Shown piece by piece: positions 34,742-44,065 of a stretch of DNA of 64,000 nucleotides. The position numbers were made by a program, and so were the translations under genes. The first letter of the stretch is position 1. Each line of letters opens with the position of its first letter. The DNA is taken from positions 779,001-843,000 of the forward strand of contig NC_020888.1 in NCBI RefSeq assembly GCF_000355675.1, in the 5' to 3' direction. The notes under the pieces were generated by a model, which was not told the DNA's origin, did not search any database, and saw only the letters and a program-made list of their open reading frames with translations. Origin of the DNA: Thalassolituus oleivorans MIL-1 (lineage in GTDB: Bacteria > Pseudomonadota > Gammaproteobacteria > Pseudomonadales > Oceanobacteraceae).

Positions 34742-35656
34742 TTAAACGAGTGACCGCCTAGTGACGATTTTTGCTAATACCCCGTTAAATGCTAAAACCC
34801 CTGCAAGTACTAAAACTAATCCGGATATTTGTATGCCGTCGGGGTATACCCCCAGTATCAGACTGACAAGTAGGGTAAACACCGGTACGAAGTTAAAGGC
34901 AATTGCTGATTTATCGGGTCCAATTTCTTGTACACCTTTGAGCCAGAATATATAAGCCAATACGGAACCGAAAATACTCATATAAAGTAAAACAGCGTGA
35001 GATTTAAGTGATAATTGCGGAATCGTATGCAGTGGTTGCTCTACGATTAGGGCAAGTGTTATCAAGGCGACAGCACCAATGCTGACGGTCCAGCGTGCAA
35101 ATTGCATTGATGGAATATGCGGGGCATAGCGTTTTGAGCCGACGCTGTAGAGGCTCCATACAAAGCATGCGCCAAGCATCCATAAATCGCCAACCGCAAT
35201 TTGAAGTTGCGCGAAGTTACCGCCAGTGATCACTAAGCTCACACCAATAAACGCAATGACAATACCGAGTGCTTGCTGGCGATTGATTTTTGATCCCAAT
35301 AGAAATACTGACAGTAATACTGATATTAATGGGGCTAGCGCCATAATGAGGGCTGCATTTAGCGGTGATGTGGTGTGGAGCGCGATAAAAAATGCATAGT
35401 TAAATCCAAACACGCCTAACAAGCCAAGCGGTACTAACGTTAGCGCATCACGCCATTGCAGTTGTGACTCAGCCTTCCCCGTCCACCAACGAAAGCCCCA
35501 GAATAACAGCAGTGCTGTGGCAAAACGCTCTGCCGCTGCCGTTAGCGGTGGCACTATATTGGCCACCTCATGGGCAGCATTAAAATTGCTGCCCCAAAAC
35601 AAGGTGCTAAGAACGATGAGAAGCCATAGGTGGGCGTTAGAAGACACTAGAATCAC
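34742..35656 (-). CDS. EamA/DMT-family transporter
   Basis: Ten-helix drug/metabolite transporter with two EamA repeats. Repeat 1: LLIVLSTLFWGSNFNAAHEVANIVPPLTAAAERFATALLLF, with NAALIMALAPLISVLLSVFLLG at its end. Repeat 2: LWMLGACFVWSLYSVGSKRYA with SAIAFNFVPVFTLLVSLILG. The start is uncertain: the longest frame begins at TTG/GTG codons near 35659, with no clear ribosome binding site; the GTG at 35656 is used (304 aa). Substrate unknown; DMT carriers commonly export amino acids or metabolites. Confidence 0.87.
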   Translation of the reverse strand: MILVSSNAHLWLLIVLSTLFWGSNFNAAHEVANIVPPLTAAAERFATALLLFWGFRWWTGKAESQLQWRDALTLVPLGLLGVFGFNYAFFIALHTTSPLNAALIMALAPLISVLLSVFLLGSKINRQQALGIVIAFIGVSLVITGGNFAQLQIAVGDLWMLGACFVWSLYSVGSKRYAPHIPSMQFARWTVSIGAVALITLALIVEQPLHTIPQLSLKSHAVLLYMSIFGSVLAYIFWLKGVQEIGPDKSAIAFNFVPVFTLLVSLILGVYPDGIQISGLVLVLAGVLAFNGVLAKIVTRRSLV

Positions 35657-35952
35657 CAAAGTAACGGTTAACTGACAGAGGTTAACGCTGGGCGCGTATC
35701 CTAGAGCTTAGGCCCTCATTGATAAATAGGGCTGGCTGATATCCATTGTTTCATTTTTAAGGATAAAGCTTGTGACGCCGAGGCTAACACTGAAGACGCC
35801 AATCAGCATTCGGTGGAATACCAGTGACATTTGTCAGTATTCGGGGTGCTAGTCAGCTGCTAGAGTTTTTGCTCTGGCGGGTCGTGGTGAGAGACGAATG
35901 CACGCTGGAGATAGATCAGCAGAGTTGCTGAAGCCCATAGCAAGGAGGTTGT

Positions 35953-38082
35953 ATGACAAAAATAATAATAGCTGCCGCTATGACGTTGACTCTTTCTGGG
36001 TGCTTTTCCAGCCCAGAAATGGTGCTTGAACTTAATGGTGGTGATGGCGAATGGCGCTTTTATGATCAAGGATTCCCAACCGATTTACGCCTAACGGATG
36101 AAGGGAGGCCCGATTTTAGTGGTTTTCCTCACCGGCTTTTTTCGCCACTGGTCATGGAGTTCGCACGCGAAGCTGAGCGTTACGATCAAATGACGGGATA
36201 TGCACCCGATACTCCGGTGTATATCCGCTTTACCGGCACATTTGAGCCAGAAGAATTTTCATTGCCTCAATCCGCTAATCATTTTGCGGATGCGTCTTCC
36301 GTCATTCAACTGATTGATGTTGATCCTGATTCGCCGCTGCGCGGTAAGCGCTACCCAATTGCAGTCGATTTCCGCTATGAAGAAGATGAATACCGACCTG
36401 CGTCATTGTTTGAAGCCATTCCTATCGGGCAAATCCAGCAAGAAAACACTACTTATGCGCTTATTATCACGCGCGATATTGCCGGTGAGTATGCGGATGA
36501 TTTGAATGCCAATCCGGTTTTGACCTCATTATTGAAAGGTAAAAACCCACGTTACAAAGACCTATTCATAACTGCTTCGAATGCAGAAAAAGCCCTGCAA
36601 GTGTATGCGCCTTTGAAAGACCAATTAGAACTTGATGGTATTGATCCTGACGATGTCATTGCGGCTGTCGTATGGACAATAGGAGCGGCTACTAGCAAAG
36701 CATTTGAATTGGGGCAGATTATGACTCAATGGGATGTGCCGCCACTTTTGTCTGATTGGGAAATGACGAAAGACATGCCTGAATTTTGTGTTTACGAAGC
36801 GCAATGGAGTGTTCCTGGCCTACAAAAAGGTCTATTTCCATATCCGTCGCCTATCTTTGGTGGGGATATTGAATACGATCTAAATGGTGAGCCGATTGTG
36901 CAATATTGGCGCGATACTCCGGTCGTTGTCACTGTACCCAAAACGCCCATGCCGGCTGAGGGTTACCCTATGCTGTTGTTTCATCATGGTACTCATGGCT
37001 TAGCGGAGCATGTTTGGTCGCGTGGAAAGGAGCCAGTTGATGGAGAAATTAGCACCTACGGTTCTGCAGCGCATGTCGCCGCTTTGCGTGGTTGGGCCGC
37101 GGCAGGGTTGGGAGGCCACTTCGGGCATGATCACCAGCAGTCGATTGAATTGTATGATGCGATCTCTGAAACCGTTGGCATCCCGTTGAATTTGCTGCAA
37201 TTTAACCTCTACAACCCCCAGGGCTTTCGTGACAATCTTCTACAGCAACTGAGTGAACGTATTTTGTTTCGTCGTTTGATTGAGCAAGCCCATATTGATA
37301 CTAGAGGTTGCATTGGTAGCAATCAGGGAGAGGCTGTCTTTAATGCTCAGCAGACTGCGCTGATGGGGCAGTCTTTAGGGGCGTTTACTGCGGCAGCACA
37401 GATGGCTGTTGATCCGGCACCGCTTACGGCTTACATAGCGACAGGTCCAGGTACGTATAACATGAAGTTGTTTTTCCAAAACAAGCAAGATCCGGAAGGT
37501 TCAGCGATAGGCAACATTCTAGAACCTTTGTTTTTCTATACCGATGAGGACGATATTGTCGAAGACCCATTTCACCCTGTGTATGCTTTGAGTGATCAAA
37601 TTAGCGCGCCGTCGAATACGTCCTTGATGTTAGCTAAACGTGAGCAGCTTAATAACGCGGGGCAGATTCCATTTCATAGCTTGATGATTTTCGGTCATGT
37701 CGATAATTTTGTGTCGTTAACTTCACAGAAACCGCTAATACGAGCATTAGAAAGCGATATGGCAGGTCCTGAACTCGATGTGCCGATAGAGTTGAGTCTA
37801 TTGGCCAGCGCGCAAGTGGCTGGTGGAGAAGCGCTTGATTATCCTGTTAGCGGCAATGGCCATCACGGCGAAACCAACGCTTTTACACGCTATCAGCAAG
37901 ATGAGATTAAGACGGGTCATCATGTGATGATTCAATTAGAAGCCCCTAAGCATCAGATTGGTTGCTTGCTGCAGGACATCGCCGCGGGAATAACCCCTCA
38001 GGTAGTCGAAGGAAGCGCAATTGATGGTGCTTGTGCGAGTGGCCCAGCGTTATTAGAAACGGTACAGCAAGAACCTTTTTGA
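35953..38082 (+). CDS. Large alpha/beta-hydrolase-like lipoprotein
   Basis: Lipoprotein (MTKIIIAAAMTLTLSGC, lipobox LSGC) of 709 aa. Residues about 20-310 form an unrecognised beta-rich N-terminal region. The second half has an alpha/beta-hydrolase look: YPMLLFHHGTHGLAEH (oxyanion loop-like HHGT) near 338 and the nucleophile elbow MGQSLGAF near 472, with a possible His at IFGHVDNF. This layout is like the large outer-membrane-attached lipases/esterases (bacterial virulence factor lipase type), without a named family. AGGAGG lies 4-5 nt before the ATG. Monogenic with its own terminator. Probable surface ester hydrolase; substrate unknown. Confidence 0.7.
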   Translation: MTKIIIAAAMTLTLSGCFSSPEMVLELNGGDGEWRFYDQGFPTDLRLTDEGRPDFSGFPHRLFSPLVMEFAREAERYDQMTGYAPDTPVYIRFTGTFEPEEFSLPQSANHFADASSVIQLIDVDPDSPLRGKRYPIAVDFRYEEDEYRPASLFEAIPIGQIQQENTTYALIITRDIAGEYADDLNANPVLTSLLKGKNPRYKDLFITASNAEKALQVYAPLKDQLELDGIDPDDVIAAVVWTIGAATSKAFELGQIMTQWDVPPLLSDWEMTKDMPEFCVYEAQWSVPGLQKGLFPYPSPIFGGDIEYDLNGEPIVQYWRDTPVVVTVPKTPMPAEGYPMLLFHHGTHGLAEHVWSRGKEPVDGEISTYGSAAHVAALRGWAAAGLGGHFGHDHQQSIELYDAISETVGIPLNLLQFNLYNPQGFRDNLLQQLSERILFRRLIEQAHIDTRGCIGSNQGEAVFNAQQTALMGQSLGAFTAAAQMAVDPAPLTAYIATGPGTYNMKLFFQNKQDPEGSAIGNILEPLFFYTDEDDIVEDPFHPVYALSDQISAPSNTSLMLAKREQLNNAGQIPFHSLMIFGHVDNFVSLTSQKPLIRALESDMAGPELDVPIELSLLASAQVAGGEALDYPVSGNGHHGETNAFTRYQQDEIKTGHHVMIQLEAPKHQIGCLLQDIAAGITPQVVEGSAIDGACASGPALLETVQQEPF

Positions 38083-38115
38083 TATAAAAATCGGAAGTTC
38101 GATCGTATTTGGATC

Positions 38116-38144
38116 AAAGGCTCAACCTAAGGTTGAGCCTTTTT
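38116..38144 (+). terminator. Intrinsic terminator after the hydrolase lipoprotein
   Basis: AAAGGCTCAACC/GGTTGAGCCTTT stem, 3-nt loop, followed by TTTTT, 33 bp after the stop codon. The rest of the gap to the next gene (about 235 bp) holds nothing I can identify beyond a presumed promoter. Confidence 0.9.
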
Positions 38145-38380
38145 GCATTTTTCTTGCAATCCTATGTTATTGAGTGCACTAATTAGATGCGCTGGCAGGA
38201 ATGTCACTATGCGAATGTCGAGGCTGTGTAAAAGTGATAACTAGTGCTCGGAATTGGTTGATTAGAGAACTATCATTCAATAGTTGTTTTGTTAGCCAAG
38301 GAACGCCAAAAATTTTGTATAGATAATGGAGAGACGATCAGAACACCCAATAAAATAATATTAAACAGGTATTTTGATTT

Positions 38381-41035
38381 ATGAGAAGTGCCGCCTTCTT
38401 ACCAGCGATATTTGCTGACACTGATGAATTCTATGCTGAACGTGGCGCGCTGTTAATGAAACGCGCACTGATCGGGTTGGCATTGGCCATCGGTTGCTCA
38501 CTCTCGATTGTGTTTTTTATTTTAACCAGCGCCACACTTGTGCACTGGTATAGCATCATTGCTTGCATGTTTATTTACATGTTTCCCATCGCAACCGCCA
38601 TTCAATATGGCCGTAAGCCACCCGAGGGGCTTGATGCGAAAAAAGCGGTAGTACGAAAATATGTACGCCAGCTTGTCATCGTTGTGATCGGTTGGAACCT
38701 TATTGCATTTATGATTTTGCCGGGTTTAGACCCAGATACTCGGCTGATTGTGATTAGTATGTTTGTCACCGTTGTATTGGGTCATGTCCTACCCTTATCG
38801 CTATTTCCTCGTTATGCGATTGCTGTTCTTGTCTTGAATTTAATCCCCCTTTCGTTGCAATTAACCAGCTTGGGTGATGCAGATATCGCCCCTTTGGGTA
38901 TTGCTGGCGTGGTATTCACTTTTGCAGAGATCATTATTATTGCTTGGTTGTATGTTACCGATATGACCGGATTGCGTAAGAGTAGTGGTGATCGAGGAGC
39001 TATTGAACCAGATTTGACTGTTTCTGGTTTTCGACAGGTAAAAATTTCCTCTGTGTACTTAAAAAGTCCTCCATCGGTGGTCTTGCAACTGGTAACAGCG
39101 TTATTACTTGTTATTGCACTGCGAGCGCCTGAAATCGAAAGTACCCTATGGTGTTGGTTTTTGGCTTTTGTGTCGATGCAAGCCATTAGGGCTGCGGTAT
39201 TTGTCGCATATATGAGCCGAACGAATGACGACCGTGTAGGTCGTTGGCGCGCATTTTTTGCTATCGGCATGTTGGGCAGTCAGTTCGTTTGGTTTGCATT
39301 CCCGTTTATCTTTAATGCGGCACTTAGTGATTTTCATTTAGGTGTGGTTGCTGGCGTATTGATTGTGATTGCAGTGCTTAGTTCCATTGGTTTAACGTCA
39401 GATCGAGCATTGTTATATGCCAATACCGCATTATGTATTAGTCCGCCGATTTTATTTATAGCATCAGACATTAATTTCTGGATGCTAGCTTCGCTGGGGC
39501 TAACTGCTGCATTAACGTTATTTTTAGTCATGGAGAGTATTCATGAGTCCGCAATTCGTTCGTTAAAGGGTGGTTTGTTACATAAATTGGCAAACTACCG
39601 TGCTCGTAAAATGGAAGAGCTAAATTTAGATTTAATCAATGCTCGTCATCGTTTAACAGAAGTAAATGCATCACTTGAATCTCAAGTGCTGGAGCGTACC
39701 CAAGAATTAAAACATCAAGCTAATCACGATATGCTTACTGGGTTAGGCAACCGCTACCGCTTTACTAATATGGTCGAGCGAGCATTGGATGAGTATCACA
39801 ACGATCAGTCAGGCTTTGCTATTTATTTATTAGACCTAGATCGGTTTAAAGAAATTAACGATGGCCTTGGCCATTTTGCAGGTGATCATGTTATTCGGGA
39901 AACAGCACAACGCATTCGTGACGTGTGCGGCGAGGATCATGTGTGTGCGCGTTGGGGCGGTGATGAATTCGTAATTTTGCAACGCTATGTCTCTAGTCGT
40001 GAAGAGATCTATCGCTTCTCTGACGATCTTGTTAATAAATTAAAGATGCCAATAGAATTGTCCAGCGGCCCTGTGAGTATTGGCGCTAGTATCGGTGTAT
40101 CTGTCTGCCCAGAGCACGGCACAACGGCCGAAGAGCTACTCGAACATGCTGATATTGCTGTTTATCGTTCTAAATGTATGCGCGGTACTGTGTCGATTTA
40201 TAACGATAATTGGGGGGTTGAAGCCGCTGAGCGTGTTCATCTTGCTCAAGCACTACGCAATGCCATCGAAAGCCAAGGTATGGATCTTGCGCTGCAGCCC
40301 TTAATTGCCATGAATACAGGCAAATTAACGGGCTTTGAAGCGTTAGCTCGTTGGCCGCAAACGGACAATGCCCCTATTAGCCCTGGTGTATTTATTCCTC
40401 TCGCGGAAGAGTGTGGTTTAATGCCGATGTTAGGTCGTTGGGTGTTGCAGCGTGCGTGTGAAATGTTGCAGGACGTCGCACCAGACAGTGATCTTCGAGT
40501 CGCGGTAAATATATCCGTATTACAATTGCTTGATGTCGATTTTGTTAGTGAAGTTCTTGATGTTCTGACGCTAACTGAGTTGCCACCAGAGCGTCTAGAA
40601 CTAGAAATGACCGAAAACGTATTTGCTAGCGATGTTGAACAAATACGTAATGTACTAAGTCAATTAAGAGAACAGGGTATACGTATTTCTATTGACGATT
40701 TTGGTACAGGATATTCCTCTATTAGTTATTTGTTGGACTTCCCGTTAGACACATTAAAAGTCGATCGATCATTCGTTACGGCCCTGAACAGCGGTGGCGA
40801 AGGTATCTTTAGCAGTATTATTGCGCTTGCGCATGGCCTCGAATTGTCGGTCATTGTCGAAGGTGTAGAGACGCAAAAAGAGCTAAATAGTGTCATTCGT
40901 CTTGGTGGTGAAGAAGTTCAAGGCTTCTTCTTTGCTAAGCCTATGATGCTGCCAGAATTGGAGGGTTGGCTAATAGAGCATCGTGATACGTCATTTGATA
41001 TTAAGCAGAAGTTTCCGTTTGTAAGCCTAGGTTAG
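38381..41035 (+). CDS. Membrane-bound GGDEF-EAL protein (copy 1)
   Basis: c-di-GMP synthase/phosphodiesterase candidate, 884 aa. An N-terminal membrane region (residues 25-395) has two blocks of about 5-6 helices separated by a soluble stretch near 195-230; the blocks look similar in pattern. A coiled-coil linker (about 400-440, LNLDLINARHRLTEVNASLESQ) follows, then a GGDEF domain with an intact RWGGDEF near 523. The RxxD inhibitory site is absent (GEDH at that place). The EAL domain has FEALARWP near 652, EMTEN, DDFGTGYSS and VEGVET, so it appears catalytically complete. Both activities are possible. The next gene is a full-length paralogue. Input signal unknown. Confidence 0.92.
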   Translation: MRSAAFLPAIFADTDEFYAERGALLMKRALIGLALAIGCSLSIVFFILTSATLVHWYSIIACMFIYMFPIATAIQYGRKPPEGLDAKKAVVRKYVRQLVIVVIGWNLIAFMILPGLDPDTRLIVISMFVTVVLGHVLPLSLFPRYAIAVLVLNLIPLSLQLTSLGDADIAPLGIAGVVFTFAEIIIIAWLYVTDMTGLRKSSGDRGAIEPDLTVSGFRQVKISSVYLKSPPSVVLQLVTALLLVIALRAPEIESTLWCWFLAFVSMQAIRAAVFVAYMSRTNDDRVGRWRAFFAIGMLGSQFVWFAFPFIFNAALSDFHLGVVAGVLIVIAVLSSIGLTSDRALLYANTALCISPPILFIASDINFWMLASLGLTAALTLFLVMESIHESAIRSLKGGLLHKLANYRARKMEELNLDLINARHRLTEVNASLESQVLERTQELKHQANHDMLTGLGNRYRFTNMVERALDEYHNDQSGFAIYLLDLDRFKEINDGLGHFAGDHVIRETAQRIRDVCGEDHVCARWGGDEFVILQRYVSSREEIYRFSDDLVNKLKMPIELSSGPVSIGASIGVSVCPEHGTTAEELLEHADIAVYRSKCMRGTVSIYNDNWGVEAAERVHLAQALRNAIESQGMDLALQPLIAMNTGKLTGFEALARWPQTDNAPISPGVFIPLAEECGLMPMLGRWVLQRACEMLQDVAPDSDLRVAVNISVLQLLDVDFVSEVLDVLTLTELPPERLELEMTENVFASDVEQIRNVLSQLREQGIRISIDDFGTGYSSISYLLDFPLDTLKVDRSFVTALNSGGEGIFSSIIALAHGLELSVIVEGVETQKELNSVIRLGGEEVQGFFFAKPMMLPELEGWLIEHRDTSFDIKQKFPFVSLG

Positions 41036-41342
41036 CGCTAGCGTATAAATGTGCACTCTACGCATCATGTTTCAGTCGTCATCAGAAGATTCCTTCGCAT
41101 GGCTGACAGGATAGTCACTGTAATAGATCTGATTTTTCGTCAGGCGTTGTAGCCCGTTTCATTCTTCGTTCGCTAGTTGAACTATGATAGAGGTAGGTTG
41201 TAATTCGATGAGAGGTCTATGGTATGCATATATTGTGTCCAGATTTAGATGTAGGACGTCGATATGCTATCACGAGCAACCTAAAGTTAAAGATAGACGA
41301 GTTGGTATTCAGTAACACAATCAATAGGGTTTGTCGCGGTTT
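41036..41342. other. 307-bp gap between the two GGDEF-EAL genes
   Basis: No gene, terminator or strong promoter could be recognised. The absence of a clear terminator leaves open co-transcription of the two paralogues, but the length suggests that the second has its own promoter. Confidence 0.4.
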
Positions 41343-43997
41343 ATGAGAAGTATCGGCTTCCTGCCTAGCATTATAAAAAACACAGATGAATTTTATGGAG
41401 AAAGAGCATCGTTATTGATGAGGCGAGCTATTGTAGGATTGGCTTTAGCTATTGCATGCAATGTAGCAATGATCACCTTTCTCTATCTTCAAGACGTTTT
41501 TGAAATTTGGTTTATCGCTGTTTTCTGCTTACCTCTTTATGTTTTCCCTTTGCATACGAGTTATCGATTCATTGTAGATAAACCCGATCAGCTTTTTGAT
41601 CAAAAGAAAAAAATACGTCGATATATGCGGCAATTGGCCATTGTTATTTTGGTTTGGAATTGTTCGGCGGCATTTATACTTCCAATTTTAGAAGGCGATA
41701 TACGTTTAATAACCATAAGTTTATTTATTGTGTCGGTATTGGCGTATTTTTTACCACTGACGTTACTTCCACGCTATGCACTATTTATTCTGGCGATTAG
41801 TCTTTTCCCTATGTCCCTGCAGTTGGCACTTCTCGGTGACGATAAAATTATGTCATTGGGTTTGGCCGGGATGGTTTTGGTGTTTATGGAAGTTATGCAG
41901 ATCGTCTGGTTGTATCGTACTGAAATGGATAATTTTAGACGGGAGCACTATAGAGGTAAGATTTCCGAACCGGACATGTCGGAGTCAGGATTAAAACAAT
42001 TAAGAATTTCGGCAATGTACTTCCAAGGTGCACAATCGATTATATTGCAGGCAGCTACTGCATTTATTTTGGTTATTGCACTGCGAACTGAGACAACCGA
42101 AGCATTGATGTGGAATTGGTTTTTAGGCTTTATCTCTGTTCAGGTTTTAAGAGCTGCAAGCATAGTTAGCTTTATGGATGATTCTGAAAAACGCACGCTT
42201 ATGCAATGGCGATTAATTTTTTCAGGCGGGGTTCTAGTTAGCCAAATAGCATGGTTTTCTTATCTTTTTATATTTAGTGAAATGTTAAACGGGTTCAACT
42301 ACAGCATGGTTTCAGGGATTTTAATTCTCATGGCCGTGTTTAGTACGATAGGCCTCACTGCTGATCGCGCTTTGTTGTACTTCAATAGCGTTTTGTGTCT
42401 TGCGCCATTGACGTTAATTTTGATTGCGGATCTAAATACTTGGTTAGTCGTAGCCTTGAGTTTGCTGGCAATACTGAGTTTGTTAGTCGTCGTAGAGAAT
42501 ATACATCAGTCGTCGGCTCGTTCACTAAAAGGGCGATTACTACAAAAGCTTGCTGAGTATCGAGCGGAAAAAATGCAAGAGCTGAACATCGATCTCACGC
42601 ACGCACGTAAGCGTTTAACTGAAGTCAATGCATCGCTAGAAAGCCAAATCCAAGAACGAACAAGAGAGTTAAAGCATCAGGCAAATCACGATATGTTGAC
42701 GGGATTAGGCAATCGTTATCGTTTTGCAACAGAAGTGCAAACAGCGTTAGAAGAATACGATAAAGATCAATCGGGCTTTGCGGTTTATATGCTCGATTTA
42801 AATCGATTTAAAGAAATTAATGATGGTTTGGGACACTTTTCTGGCGATCATGTTTTACGCGAAACAGCGCAACGAATCAGTCAGGCTTGCGATGAAAATC
42901 GAATTTGCGCACGCTGGGGGGGCGATGAATTTGTTATTTTACAAAAGCGGGTTTCGTCACGGGATGATATTCAACGATTTTCAGAGCGCCTAATCAAACA
43001 GCTACAAGTTCCTATTGAGCTTGAGAAGGGCCCAGTAACCGTGGGTGCTAGCATTGGTGTATCAATATGCCCTGATCATGGTGTGGCAGCTGATGAGTTA
43101 CTAGAGCATGCCGATATCGCGGTCTATCGCGCCAAATGTATGAAAGATGGAGTATCCATTTATAACGACCACTGGGGGAGCGAGGCGGCAGAGCGAGTGC
43201 GCTTAGCGCAAGCACTGCGCAAAGCCATTGAAACTCGATCAATGGATGTCGCACTACAGCCCTTCATTGCCGCCAAAAGCGGCAGTATTACCGGTTTTGA
43301 AGCGTTGGCTAGGTGGCCACAACAAAATGGTGATTCAATAAGTCCTGGAGTCTTTATTCCATTAGCTGAGGAATACGGTTTTATGCCTTTGCTTGGTGGA
43401 TGGATACTACGACGGGCATGTGAAATCTTGGTTGAAATAGCGCCTGATTCCATGATCCGAGTTGCTGTCAACATATCGGTACTGCAATTAATAGATCCAG
43501 ATTTTGTCCCTGAGGTATTCACTATTCTCGAAGAGACCGGTTTGCAACCTGAGCGCTTAGAAGTCGAAATGACAGAAAATGTTTTTGCTAATGATGTCGA
43601 GCAAATTCGCCATGTATTGAACCAGCTCCGTGCAAGAGGTATCCGAGTATCTATCGATGATTTTGGTACAGGTTATTCCTCAATCAGTTACTTACGTAAT
43701 TTTCCATTAGATTCGCTAAAAATCGATCGCTCTTTTGTTACTGCTCTGAAGGATGGTGGTGAGGGACTGTATAGCAGTATCGTTGCGCTCGCCCATGGCT
43801 TAGAGTTATCAATTATCGTTGAAGGCGTAGAGACGGAGGAAGAATTGAAAGCCGTATTGCGTCTTGGCGGTGAGGAGTTGCAAGGGTACTACTTTGCGAA
43901 ACCTATGTTGCGTCAGGAGTTAGATGCTTGGTATCTGATTCATAACGAAACGCCATACAAGATGCCGCGTCAATATCCGCCAATAAGACTAGCTTAA
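41343..43997 (+). CDS. Membrane-bound GGDEF-EAL protein (copy 2)
   Basis: Paralogue of the preceding gene with exactly the same length (884 aa) when started at the ATG at 41343, which aligns MRSIGFLPSI with MRSAAFLPAI; the frame extends four codons further to a TTG. The linker and the GGDEF and EAL domains are nearly colinear and highly similar; the membrane part has diverged more. RWGGDEF is intact near residue 523 (no RxxD site; DENR), and FEALARWP, EMTEN, DDFGTGYSS and VEGVET are all present. So both copies look active, and the difference probably lies in the signal perceived. Ends with a strong terminator. Confidence 0.92.
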   Translation: MRSIGFLPSIIKNTDEFYGERASLLMRRAIVGLALAIACNVAMITFLYLQDVFEIWFIAVFCLPLYVFPLHTSYRFIVDKPDQLFDQKKKIRRYMRQLAIVILVWNCSAAFILPILEGDIRLITISLFIVSVLAYFLPLTLLPRYALFILAISLFPMSLQLALLGDDKIMSLGLAGMVLVFMEVMQIVWLYRTEMDNFRREHYRGKISEPDMSESGLKQLRISAMYFQGAQSIILQAATAFILVIALRTETTEALMWNWFLGFISVQVLRAASIVSFMDDSEKRTLMQWRLIFSGGVLVSQIAWFSYLFIFSEMLNGFNYSMVSGILILMAVFSTIGLTADRALLYFNSVLCLAPLTLILIADLNTWLVVALSLLAILSLLVVVENIHQSSARSLKGRLLQKLAEYRAEKMQELNIDLTHARKRLTEVNASLESQIQERTRELKHQANHDMLTGLGNRYRFATEVQTALEEYDKDQSGFAVYMLDLNRFKEINDGLGHFSGDHVLRETAQRISQACDENRICARWGGDEFVILQKRVSSRDDIQRFSERLIKQLQVPIELEKGPVTVGASIGVSICPDHGVAADELLEHADIAVYRAKCMKDGVSIYNDHWGSEAAERVRLAQALRKAIETRSMDVALQPFIAAKSGSITGFEALARWPQQNGDSISPGVFIPLAEEYGFMPLLGGWILRRACEILVEIAPDSMIRVAVNISVLQLIDPDFVPEVFTILEETGLQPERLEVEMTENVFANDVEQIRHVLNQLRARGIRVSIDDFGTGYSSISYLRNFPLDSLKIDRSFVTALKDGGEGLYSSIVALAHGLELSIIVEGVETEEELKAVLRLGGEELQGYYFAKPMLRQELDAWYLIHNETPYKMPRQYPPIRLA

Positions 43998-44015
43998 CAA
44001 AATAAGCTATTTATC

Positions 44016-44050
44016 AAAAAAAAGCCCGCAGTAAATGCGGGCTTTTTTTT
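44016..44050. terminator. Bidirectional intrinsic terminator
   Basis: AGCCCGCA/TGCGGGCT stem with a GTAAA loop between an A8 and a T8 run. It separates the GGDEF-EAL gene from the convergent gcv operon. Confidence 0.92.
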
Positions 44051-44065
44051 GCTTAAAATAACGAA

